A DNA stretch of 64,000 nt from Lewinellaceae bacterium (GTDB taxonomy: Bacteria; Bacteroidota; Bacteroidia; Chitinophagales; Saprospiraceae). Numbering within the stretch: position 1 is the first letter of the stretch; each line of letters begins with the position of its first letter. Positions 38,150-46,843 of the stretch are shown in pieces. The position numbers were made by a program, and so were the translations under genes. Location of the stretch: the NCBI GenBank assembly GCA_020636155.1, contig JACJYM010000001.1, positions 357,118-421,117 of the forward strand. The letters run 5' to 3'. Below the pieces are notes generated by a model that did no database searches, had not been told where the DNA came from, and saw only the letters and a list, made by a program, of their open reading frames with translations.

Positions 38150-39016
38150 ATGACCGTAGCTTGGCATAGAATGTACCTCTTATTGTTAACTTCTATTGTA
38201 CTAGCTGTATTCTTGTACCTGAGTTATGTCGGTTATGATTATTACAGTACTCCGCTTACCGATAGATTTTATCACGAAAGACACAATTGGTTTAAGCCCA
38301 GCGGTGTTATGGGTCATGGTCTGGGGATAATCGGCACTCTCTTGATTCTAATCGGTGTTACAATGTATATAGCTCGTAAAAGATCAAAGTTTTTGTCGCG
38401 ATTTGGCAGGTTAAAATACTGGCTGGAATTCCATATTTTCCTTTGCACCTTGGGGCCAATTATGGTGTTATTTCATACAGCATTCAAATTTGGAGGCATT
38501 GTATCGATTGCATTTTGGAGTATGGTAGCAGTGGTATTAAGCGGGGTCATCGGTCGATTTATATACATTCAGATTCCACGTAGTATAGAAGGCCGAGAAC
38601 TGAGCCTTGCAGAAATTCAAAACTCCAAAGCAAGCCTAAATATCACGCTAAACAACATTCATAATTTTACCTCTGAAGACATTAAAATCATAGAAGAATA
38701 TACGCATGTTGACTCCTCTCAATTGGGTTTTTCGCCCATGGATATTCTGAATAATTACTTAGAAACCAATTCAAAGATCAATGAATTAAATCAATATCTC
38801 AGTGCTAAGTCCATCTCAAAAAAGGATCAAAAAACCATTGTAAAAATTGTAAAACAAGAAATCAACATCAATAAAAAAATAGCGAGGTTGCAATTGATGC
38901 AGAAACTTTTTAAATACTGGCACGTGGCACACTTACCTTTTGCACTAATCATGTTGGTCATCGTACTTATACATATAGGGGTGACCGTAGCATTCGGATC
39001 TCATTGGATATTTTAA
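38150..39016 (+). CDS. Cytochrome-b-like multi-helix membrane protein (first gene of the multihaem operon)
   Basis: 288 residues. Helices at about 8-28, 52-74, 92-112, 116-138 and 250-280, with histidines inside or at the edge of them: GVMGHGLGIIG, WLEFHIFLCTLGPIMVLFHTAF and, near the end, YWHVAHLPFALIMLVIVLIHIGV. Paired His residues on adjacent helices are what a b-type haem membrane protein would need (ferric-reductase-like or cytochrome b561-like fold). Between the fourth and last helices is a ~100-residue polar, helical loop. It probably passes electrons from the flavoprotein encoded 9 nt downstream across the inner membrane to the periplasmic cytochromes. Haem binding is inferred from the histidines only. 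Confidence 0.75.
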   Translation: MTVAWHRMYLLLLTSIVLAVFLYLSYVGYDYYSTPLTDRFYHERHNWFKPSGVMGHGLGIIGTLLILIGVTMYIARKRSKFLSRFGRLKYWLEFHIFLCTLGPIMVLFHTAFKFGGIVSIAFWSMVAVVLSGVIGRFIYIQIPRSIEGRELSLAEIQNSKASLNITLNNIHNFTSEDIKIIEEYTHVDSSQLGFSPMDILNNYLETNSKINELNQYLSAKSISKKDQKTIVKIVKQEININKKIARLQLMQKLFKYWHVAHLPFALIMLVIVLIHIGVTVAFGSHWIF

Positions 39017-39025
39017 CTCATAATC

Positions 39026-40363
39026 ATGGAATTAATTGTAGAACAAATATTAGTGTACGGTGGAGTTGGTCTTTTCTGTGGTTTCGTGATTTGGATGTAT
39101 CTCCGTAGCGAAAAAAAGAAGAGCCAAAGGACAGAAGAAAAGATTTTACAGGCCAAAACAGAGGGACTCTATGAGCCTGTGTCGCTTCATCCAGAAATCG
39201 ACCTTAACACCTGCATCGGAAGTGCCGCTTGTGTTGCAGCCTGCCCCGAAAAAGACATTTTGGGGATCGTAAACGGCAAAGCCACCATCATTCAAGCGTC
39301 TCAGTGTGTGGGTCATGGTGCATGTTTTCACAGTTGCCCTGTGGAAGCCATATCATTGGTCATCGGCACCGAAAAAAGAGGGGTTGACCTGCCTCATGTG
39401 AAACAAAATTTTGAAACCAATATCCAAGGCATATATATCGCGGGTGAACTCGGTGGCATGGGATTGATTAAAAACAGTGTGGAGCAGGGCAAACAAGCAG
39501 TTGACAGCATTATAAGTTCAAAAAAATATGGTACTGTCGGAACACTAGATGTTGTAATCATTGGAGCCGGTCCAGCAGGTATATCCGCAACACTCGCATG
39601 CAAAAAAAATAATCTAACGGCCATCACTCTCGAACAGGATACCCTCGGCGGCACTGTTGCCAATTTTCCAAGGTCAAAAATTGTCATGACCGCCCCGATG
39701 AATCTTCCTCTTTACGGAAAAGTCAAGCTATACGACACCAACAAATTGGAACTGCTCGGCATCTGGCAAGATGTCATTGTAAAACATAATATTGAGATTA
39801 AAGAAAATTCCAAAGTAGAATCCATCAAACCCCTTGGTGATGGAACTTTTGAAGTTATGACGTCTCAAGGAGAAAGCTTTAAGACTCAAAATGTCATTTT
39901 GGCAATAGGTAGAAGAGGAAGTCCACGCAAACTCGGTGTACCCGGTGAGGATAAAACCAAAGTCGCTTACCGACTGATGGAACCAGAATTGCTCGAAAAT
40001 AAAAAAATCATCATAGTTGGTGGTGGTGACAGTGCCATCGAAGCGGCTCTATCGGTTATGGAGAAGAATCAGATAGTGCTGTCATATAGAAGTGATGCAT
40101 TCAATAGAATCAAACCCAAAAACCGTGACAAAATTCAAGAAGCTATAAAAAATAATCAACTTGATGTTCAATTCAATACGAATATTGCAAATATCGATGA
40201 CAAATCCGTGACAATCTCTGAAAATTCAGGGAAAAGCACTATAATTGAGAATGATTTAGTTTATATATTTGCCGGAGGTGAGCTGCCAACAAATTTTTTA
40301 CAAAAAATAGGAATTGAAATAACAAAAAGATTTGGTTTCGCTATTAAAAAACATAAAAAGTAA
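39026..40363 (+). CDS. Membrane-anchored two-[4Fe-4S] ferredoxin / FAD-NAD(P) oxidoreductase
   Basis: 445 residues. An N-terminal helix (QILVYGGVGLFCGFVIWMYL) anchors it. Residues about 60-115 form a two-cluster ferredoxin domain, CIGSAACVAACPEKDI and CVGHGACFHSCPVEAI. The rest is a thioredoxin-reductase-like flavoprotein: GAGPAGISATLAC (FAD Rossmann), TLGGTVANFPR, NVILAIGRRGSPRKLGVPGED and GGGDSAIEAALSVM (NAD(P) Rossmann), then VYIFAGGELPTNFL. No CxxC redox disulfide is seen in the FAD domain, so thioredoxin is not the substrate. It most likely oxidises NAD(P)H, or exchanges with ferredoxin, and feeds the upstream haem-b-like protein. It lies second in the operon. Confidence 0.88.
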   Translation: MELIVEQILVYGGVGLFCGFVIWMYLRSEKKKSQRTEEKILQAKTEGLYEPVSLHPEIDLNTCIGSAACVAACPEKDILGIVNGKATIIQASQCVGHGACFHSCPVEAISLVIGTEKRGVDLPHVKQNFETNIQGIYIAGELGGMGLIKNSVEQGKQAVDSIISSKKYGTVGTLDVVIIGAGPAGISATLACKKNNLTAITLEQDTLGGTVANFPRSKIVMTAPMNLPLYGKVKLYDTNKLELLGIWQDVIVKHNIEIKENSKVESIKPLGDGTFEVMTSQGESFKTQNVILAIGRRGSPRKLGVPGEDKTKVAYRLMEPELLENKKIIIVGGGDSAIEAALSVMEKNQIVLSYRSDAFNRIKPKNRDKIQEAIKNNQLDVQFNTNIANIDDKSVTISENSGKSTIIENDLVYIFAGGELPTNFLQKIGIEITKRFGFAIKKHKK

Positions 40364-42194
40364 AAAGAATATCGGTCAAAAGTCGATACTGTTATTGCTG
40401 TTTTTTATTTATCAGTTTACTTATGTGAATTCTCAAATATCTCCCGGAGATTTAACCCAAGCACATTCTGACCTAGAAGGTATGTCCAATTGTACTCAAT
40501 GTCACACTCTGGGGGATAAAGTGTCGAATGACAAATGTCTGGAATGCCATAAATTTGTAAGAGAAAGCATCAATAAAAATAGAGGATTTCATGCCGTTCC
40601 TTCCACTAAAAGTAAAGATTGTTTTGCTTGCCACAGTGAACATCACGGTCGAAAATTCAATATGATTCGTTTCGATAAGGAGAATTTTGATCACAGCATT
40701 ACGAAATTTGAACTCTCCGGAAAGCATATTATCATCGACTGCAATTCCTGTCATAAACCGGATTTCATCGAAAACCCAGAATTAAAAAAAAGACCAAATT
40801 CTTTTATGGGACTACACAGTGAGTGTAAAACTTGTCACGACGATGTACATACACCTACCTTAGGCTCAGATTGTAAAAAATGTCATGATACCAATACTTT
40901 CCAGCCAGCCCCGTATTTTAATCATGACGACACCGATTTTACTTTGAAAGGGGCTCATAAGCAAGTTGATTGCAAGTCATGTCACAAAGAAGATGAAACA
41001 AGCCCCTCAAATACTAAAGTGACTTTTGCCATTTCTTCTTTTTCTCAATGCAAGGATTGTCATCAAGATCCACATCTGGGAAATATCGGGAATGCTTGTA
41101 CTCAGTGTCATACTGAAAGTAGTTTTACGACTTTTATTGGCTCTAAAAATTTTAACCATTCAAAGACCAAATTTGAACTCACCGGGAAGCACAAAACTGT
41201 AGATTGCTTTCAATGTCATAAAGCGGATAAAAACCCAAAAACGGTATTTCAAGACCAATTAGGAGTCGAGCAAAACAACTGTGCTAAATGCCATGATGAT
41301 GTGCACGATGGCAAATTTGGATTGGACTGTGCTAAATGCCATAGCACTGAGGGTTTTATCGCAATAAAAAATATGTCAGATTTTGACCATTCACTGACGG
41401 ACTATCCATTAAAAGGCAAACATTTGGCAGTGGATTGCAAGGAATGTCACAAAGGCAGTTTTAGAGAAGCCATTGATTTTCAATATTGCAAAAACTGTCA
41501 TTCTGATTATCACAATGGCGAATTCACTCAAAAGGAATCCAATATCGATTGCTCATCTTGTCATGATTTAAATGGGTTCTCGCCGAGTAGTTTTGATTTC
41601 AAGAGACATGAAAAGTCCTCATTTCCATTGACGGGATCGCATCTTGCAACACCTTGTTTCGAATGTCATAAATCAGATGAAAAATGGGAATTTCGAAGCA
41701 TCGGCAAGGATTGTAAGGATTGTCACTCAGACATCCATGAAGGATTCATTAGTGAAAAATATTACCCAGACCAAAATTGTTCAATTTGTCACACCACCAC
41801 TACATGGAATGAAGCCAATTTTGACCATAGTCAGACCAATTGGGAACTAACGGGTCTCCACCAAAAAACAAAATGTTCATCGTGTCATATTACAAGAAAT
41901 GAAAACAAAATTTTAAAACAAGAATTTTTTGGATTATCTTCGAACTGTGTAAATTGTCACGAAAATGTGCATGGCGAACAATTTTCAATCGATGGAATGA
42001 CAGATTGCGTGAGATGTCACACGACTGAATCGTGGTTTCCAGAAAATTTTGACCATAATACTACTCGATTCCCACTTGAGGGAAGACATGCAGAAATAGA
42101 TTGCAAAGCTTGTCATAAAGAGGATTTGGTCGATGGACAAGCAAAAATGAACTTTATTATACAAAAATTTGAATGCATAGACTGTCATCAATAA
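40332..42194 (+). CDS. Exported 23-haem c-type cytochrome
   Basis: 620 residues with 23 CxxCH motifs, counted directly. The start is TTG at 40332: no ATG exists before the first haem motif region, and KNIGQKSILLLLFFIYQFTYVNSQ is a convincing signal peptide. It overlaps the end of the oxidoreductase gene by 32 nt. Haem sites come in groups linked by the motif FxHxxTxFxLxGxHxxxxCxxCH (for example FDHSITKFELSGKH, FNHSKTKFELTGKH, FDHNTTRFPLEGRH), where the extra His residues can be distal ligands. The protein should sit in the periplasm and carry electrons between the inner-membrane complex and the larger cytochrome encoded next, which overlaps it by 22 nt. Confidence 0.93.
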   Translation: MVSLLKNIKSKKNIGQKSILLLLFFIYQFTYVNSQISPGDLTQAHSDLEGMSNCTQCHTLGDKVSNDKCLECHKFVRESINKNRGFHAVPSTKSKDCFACHSEHHGRKFNMIRFDKENFDHSITKFELSGKHIIIDCNSCHKPDFIENPELKKRPNSFMGLHSECKTCHDDVHTPTLGSDCKKCHDTNTFQPAPYFNHDDTDFTLKGAHKQVDCKSCHKEDETSPSNTKVTFAISSFSQCKDCHQDPHLGNIGNACTQCHTESSFTTFIGSKNFNHSKTKFELTGKHKTVDCFQCHKADKNPKTVFQDQLGVEQNNCAKCHDDVHDGKFGLDCAKCHSTEGFIAIKNMSDFDHSLTDYPLKGKHLAVDCKECHKGSFREAIDFQYCKNCHSDYHNGEFTQKESNIDCSSCHDLNGFSPSSFDFKRHEKSSFPLTGSHLATPCFECHKSDEKWEFRSIGKDCKDCHSDIHEGFISEKYYPDQNCSICHTTTTWNEANFDHSQTNWELTGLHQKTKCSSCHITRNENKILKQEFFGLSSNCVNCHENVHGEQFSIDGMTDCVRCHTTESWFPENFDHNTTRFPLEGRHAEIDCKACHKEDLVDGQAKMNFIIQKFECIDCHQ

Positions 42195-45100
42195 TATGGT
42201 TGGTTTTATTGCCACTGAGCATAGGACTGGGGCAGTCGCCGCATGGCGAAGCACTTAAGCTCGATTGTGTAGCCTGTCACAATACCTCTGGGTGGGAAAT
42301 TCCAGCTAACCAATGGTTACATGAGGAGAAATCTGAAGGAGAAATTTCGAAAATTACTGGAATGCCCATTATTGACTCCATTGCCCTTAAAAAATTTAAA
42401 CACAACAATACGAGCTTTCCACTTACGGGTACACACAAGTCGCTAGATTGTAAAATGTGCCATGAAACCTTGGTATTTAATACTGCCCCATCAGATTGTG
42501 CAAGCTGTCATACTGACCAACATAATATGACCGTGGGCAATGATTGCGCTAGGTGTCACAATACGGAAAGCTGGTTAATCAATTCAAACAACTTACGGCA
42601 AATCCATGATTCCAATGGATTTTCTCTCACCGGAAATCACACAGGGATTGATTGTATAGACTGCCATACCTCCTCATCCCAACTTAGCTTTGAACGCATC
42701 GGTAATGATTGTATTAATTGCCATCGGACAGATTTTGAATCGACCATGAGCCCTGACCACACAAAAGCGGGGTTTGACAAGGATTGCACCTTGTGTCACA
42801 ACATCAATGGAACAGGTTGGATGACGGACATTATAGATCATAGTTTTTTTCCTTTGACCTTGGGTCACGACATTATGGACTGTAAAAAATGCCATACCTC
42901 GGATAGCTATTCAGATATCAGTGCAGATTGTATTTCGTGTCATAAAACCGACTTTGAAAATACCAAGCAACCTGATCATCAGTTGGCAAATTTCAGCATA
43001 GACTGTAAGCAATGTCATACGACCAATCCTGGATGGATGCCAGCTGAATATAAAGCTCACGATGCCATGTATTTTCCAATTTACAGTGGAAAACACAATG
43101 GTGTATGGAATGACTGCGTAGAGTGCCATACATCTCCAAGTGATTACAGTATTTTCAGTTGTACAATTTGTCACACTAATCCAGAAACGGATAATGAACA
43201 CGAAGGCATTGGTGGGTATATATTTGACGATGCGGCTTGTCTTGCCTGCCACCCGAATGGCGATAAGGATAAAGCATTTGACCATAGTACTACCAATTTT
43301 CCACTCACAGGCGAGCATCTCAACACAGAGTGCATTGCTTGTCATGCCAATGGTTTTGCAGGAACACCTACACAATGCTCGGCATGTCATACTCCCGACT
43401 TCAATGCCACCATGAATCCCAATCACGTTCAACTGAATATACCTATGGATTGTGCCGCATGTCACACGACCGATCCTGATTGGATGCCCGCAACTTTTGG
43501 AATTCATGACCAATATTATGCCCTTCATGGGGCTCATGCATTGATAGCCAATAATTGTGTTGCTTGTCACAATGGAGACTATAATAATACACCTAATACC
43601 TGTGTGGGATGCCATCTAGATGATTTTAATGGAACGACCAATCCTAATCATCAACAATCACAATTCTCGACCGATTGCACTACCTGTCATACAGAAAATG
43701 CTTGGATACCGAGTACCTTTGACCATGATGGCCAATATTTTCCGATTTATAGCGGTAAGCACAAAGGAGAATGGAATCAATGTACAGATTGTCATACCAA
43801 TCCTCAGAATTATCAGGAATTTACCTGTATAACTTGCCACACCAATCCCGAAACTGACAATGAACATGAAGGCATAGGAGGCTATCAATACAACAGTCCA
43901 GCATGTCTTGCCTGTCACCCAAATGGCGATGCTGACAATGTTTTTGATCACAGTCAAACGGCATTTCAATTGACTGGTGTTCACAATGGCCCGGCATGTA
44001 TAGAATGTCATTCTAATGGATATATAGGGACTTCGACCGAGTGTGTCAGTTGTCATCAATCGGATTTCAATGGCTCACAGAATCCAAATCATCAGAGTAT
44101 TGGTATATCTACGGATTGTGCTGCTTGTCACAATACCATTGATGCCGACTGGATGCCCGCCTCATTTAATATACACAACACTTATTATGAATTGTTAGGA
44201 GCTCATGCCGCAATCGCCAATGATTGTGCTGCTTGTCATAATGGAGAATATAACAATACACCAAACAATTGTGTAGGTTGTCATTTGAATGATTACAATT
44301 CCACCATGGATCCTAATCACAGTCAGGCTCAATTTAATCAAGATTGCACCCAGTGCCACACTCAGTCAGCTTGGGAGCCTAGTACTTTTGATCATGATGG
44401 ACAATATTTCCCAATTTACAGTGGTAAGCACAAAGGAGAATGGAATCAATGTACAGATTGTCATACCAATCCTCAGAATTATCAGGAATTTACCTGCATA
44501 ACTTGCCACACTAATCCCGAAACTGACAATGAACATCAAGGCATAGGCGGTTATCAGTACAACAGTCCAGCCTGTCTTGCCTGTCACCCAAATGGCGATG
44601 CTGACAATGTTTTTGATCACAGTCAAACGGCATTTCAGTTGACTGGTGTTCACAATGGTCCGGCATGTATAGAATGTCATTCTAATGGATATATAGGAAC
44701 TTCGACCGAGTGTGTCAGTTGTCATCAATCGGATTTCAATGGAACACAAAATCCAAATCATCAGAGTATTGGTATATCTACGGATTGTGCTGCTTGTCAT
44801 AGCACTTTTGATGCCGATTGGTCTCCTGCTTCATTCGGAATTCATGACAATTATTACGCCTTGACAGGAGCTCATGTTCCGATTGCCAATGATTGTGCGA
44901 CTTGTCACAATGGAGATTACAACAATACACCGAACACTTGCATAGGTTGTCACACTACAGATTTTAGTGCTTCTACCAATCCAAACCATACCGTCCTTAA
45001 TCTTCCAATGGATTGCGTGATGTGTCATACCACAGAACCCGAATGGATGCCTGCATCTTTCCCAATCCACGATGATTTTTACGTATTAGAAGGTGCTCAT

Positions 45101-46843
45101 GCCGCAATCGCCAATGATTGTGCTGCTTGTCACAATGGAGAATATAACAATACACCAAACACTTGTGTAGGTTGTCATTTGAATGATTACAATACCACTT
45201 CGGATCCCAACCACGTTCAAGCTCAATTTAATCAAGATTGCACCCAGTGCCACACTCAGTCAGCTTGGGAGCCGAGTACTTTTGACCACGACGGTCAATA
45301 CTTCCCGATATACAGTGGCAAGCATAATGGTGAATGGAATCAATGTACGGATTGTCATACCAATCCTCAGAATTATCAGGAATTTACCTGCATTACTTGT
45401 CATACCAACCCTGAAACAAATGAAGAACATGAAGGTGTAGGCGGCTATCAATACAATAGTCCAGCCTGTCTTGCCTGTCACCCTAATGGTGATGCAGACA
45501 ATAATTTTGATCACAATAATACCAGTTTTCCACTGACAGGAGCTCATATAGGAACAGACTGTATAGACTGCCATGCCTCAGGGTATCAAGGCACTTCTAC
45601 CGAATGTGTGAGTTGCCACCAGACAGATTTTAATGGTTCGCTCAATCCAAATCACCAAAATCTTAACATTCCAACCGATTGTGCTAGTTGCCACACAACA
45701 GATGCCGGTTGGTCTCCAGCAACATTTGGCATACATGACAATTATTACGCTTTGACAGGAGCTCATGTTGCGATTGCCAATGATTGTGCGACTTGTCACA
45801 ATGGGGACTACAACAATACACCGAACACTTGTGTAGGGTGTCATTCAGCAGATTTTAGTGCTTCTACTGATCCAAACCATCCCGTCCTTAATCTTCCAAT
45901 GGATTGCGTTATGTGTCATACGACAGAACCCGATTGGATGCCTGCATCCTTCCCAATTCACGATGATTTTTACCTGTTAGAAGGAGCTCATGCCGCAATC
46001 GCCAATGATTGTGCTGCTTGTCACAATGGAGAATATAACAATACACCAAACACTTGTGTCGGATGTCACCTGGATGATTACAATGCCACTACGGATCCTA
46101 ATCATGTCACAAATCAATTTGATCAAGATTGTACTAATTGTCATAATCAGATTGCATGGATTCCTAGCACTTTTGACCACAATAATATTTATGTTTTAGA
46201 TGGGGCTCATGCTCTGATTGCTGACAATTGTATTGCATGTCATATCGGAGGTTACAACAATACACCAAATACCTGTGCAGGATGTCACCAACAAAATTAT
46301 GACCAATCTATGAATCCGAATCACAGTAATTTGAATTTAAGCAACGACTGCACGATATGCCATACGACTGATCCTGATTGGATGCCTGCAAGCTTTCCTG
46401 TACATGATGATTTTTATGTTTTGGAAGGTGCTCACGCTGCGATTGCCAATGATTGTGTGACTTGTCATAATGGAGATTATAATAATACACCAAACACCTG
46501 TGTGGGCTGCCATCAAACAGATTATAACAACACGAATAATCCTGACCACAGTGCGGCACAGTTTCCTACTGATTGTGAATCTTGTCATAGTCAGAATACT
46601 TGGACACCAGCAAATTGGGATCATGACAACATGTATTTTCCAATCTACAGTGGAAAGCACGATGGCGAATGGAATACCTGTGTGGATTGTCATCTTAACA
46701 CCAATGACTATTCCATCTTTAGTTGTATAGATTGCCATGAACACGACAATCCTAGTGAAGTGGCAAACGATCATGAAAATGTTTCCGGCTACTCATACAA
46801 TAGTAATGCCTGTTATAGTTGTCATCCGGATGGTAGCGACTAA
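42173..46843 (+). CDS. Giant exported 61-haem c-type cytochrome made of 3-haem modules
   Basis: 1556 residues with 61 CxxCH motifs, counted one by one. ATG at 42173, signal peptide MHRLSSIIWLVLLPLSIGLGQ, then a single haem site (CVACH) and 20 successive three-haem modules, each about 70-75 residues: 1 + 20 x 3 = 61. Ordinary modules read IANDCAACHNGEYNN...CVGCHLNDYN...DCTQCHTQSAW; a second type, recurring five times, reads YFPIYSGKHKGEWNQCTDCH...CITCHTNP...CLACHPNGD. The FDH/F-L-G-H ligand motifs are as in the 23-haem neighbour. Modular multihaem proteins of this kind can form molecular wires. It overlaps its neighbours by 22 and 14 nt, so translation is coupled. Confidence 0.95.
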   Translation: MHRLSSIIWLVLLPLSIGLGQSPHGEALKLDCVACHNTSGWEIPANQWLHEEKSEGEISKITGMPIIDSIALKKFKHNNTSFPLTGTHKSLDCKMCHETLVFNTAPSDCASCHTDQHNMTVGNDCARCHNTESWLINSNNLRQIHDSNGFSLTGNHTGIDCIDCHTSSSQLSFERIGNDCINCHRTDFESTMSPDHTKAGFDKDCTLCHNINGTGWMTDIIDHSFFPLTLGHDIMDCKKCHTSDSYSDISADCISCHKTDFENTKQPDHQLANFSIDCKQCHTTNPGWMPAEYKAHDAMYFPIYSGKHNGVWNDCVECHTSPSDYSIFSCTICHTNPETDNEHEGIGGYIFDDAACLACHPNGDKDKAFDHSTTNFPLTGEHLNTECIACHANGFAGTPTQCSACHTPDFNATMNPNHVQLNIPMDCAACHTTDPDWMPATFGIHDQYYALHGAHALIANNCVACHNGDYNNTPNTCVGCHLDDFNGTTNPNHQQSQFSTDCTTCHTENAWIPSTFDHDGQYFPIYSGKHKGEWNQCTDCHTNPQNYQEFTCITCHTNPETDNEHEGIGGYQYNSPACLACHPNGDADNVFDHSQTAFQLTGVHNGPACIECHSNGYIGTSTECVSCHQSDFNGSQNPNHQSIGISTDCAACHNTIDADWMPASFNIHNTYYELLGAHAAIANDCAACHNGEYNNTPNNCVGCHLNDYNSTMDPNHSQAQFNQDCTQCHTQSAWEPSTFDHDGQYFPIYSGKHKGEWNQCTDCHTNPQNYQEFTCITCHTNPETDNEHQGIGGYQYNSPACLACHPNGDADNVFDHSQTAFQLTGVHNGPACIECHSNGYIGTSTECVSCHQSDFNGTQNPNHQSIGISTDCAACHSTFDADWSPASFGIHDNYYALTGAHVPIANDCATCHNGDYNNTPNTCIGCHTTDFSASTNPNHTVLNLPMDCVMCHTTEPEWMPASFPIHDDFYVLEGAHAAIANDCAACHNGEYNNTPNTCVGCHLNDYNTTSDPNHVQAQFNQDCTQCHTQSAWEPSTFDHDGQYFPIYSGKHNGEWNQCTDCHTNPQNYQEFTCITCHTNPETNEEHEGVGGYQYNSPACLACHPNGDADNNFDHNNTSFPLTGAHIGTDCIDCHASGYQGTSTECVSCHQTDFNGSLNPNHQNLNIPTDCASCHTTDAGWSPATFGIHDNYYALTGAHVAIANDCATCHNGDYNNTPNTCVGCHSADFSASTDPNHPVLNLPMDCVMCHTTEPDWMPASFPIHDDFYLLEGAHAAIANDCAACHNGEYNNTPNTCVGCHLDDYNATTDPNHVTNQFDQDCTNCHNQIAWIPSTFDHNNIYVLDGAHALIADNCIACHIGGYNNTPNTCAGCHQQNYDQSMNPNHSNLNLSNDCTICHTTDPDWMPASFPVHDDFYVLEGAHAAIANDCVTCHNGDYNNTPNTCVGCHQTDYNNTNNPDHSAAQFPTDCESCHSQNTWTPANWDHDNMYFPIYSGKHDGEWNTCVDCHLNTNDYSIFSCIDCHEHDNPSEVANDHENVSGYSYNSNACYSCHPDGSD
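43721..44389 (+). repeat. First 669-bp (9-haem) internal duplication unit of the 61-haem gene
   Basis: Runs from GACCATGATGGCCAATATT to the base before the matching GATCATGATGGACAATATT at 44390. Encodes nine CxxCH sites. Its first ~425 bp are nearly identical to 44390-44815, including synonymous positions, whereas other module pairs in the gene differ widely. Confidence 0.85.
44390..45283 (+). repeat. Second internal duplication unit of the 61-haem gene, with one extra 3-haem module
   Basis: 894 bp (298 codons, 12 haem sites) up to the next matching start GACCACGACGGTCAATACT at 45284. The length excess over the first unit is 225 bp, exactly 75 codons, one three-haem module (the CATCH-CIGCH-CVMCH set). 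Confidence 0.85.

Noticed and set aside
42674..46774. Long minus-strand frames opposite the 61-haem gene (up to 234 codons)
   Set aside because: They arise from the biased codons of repeated CxxCH modules; the plus strand carries a signal peptide and 61 haem motifs.
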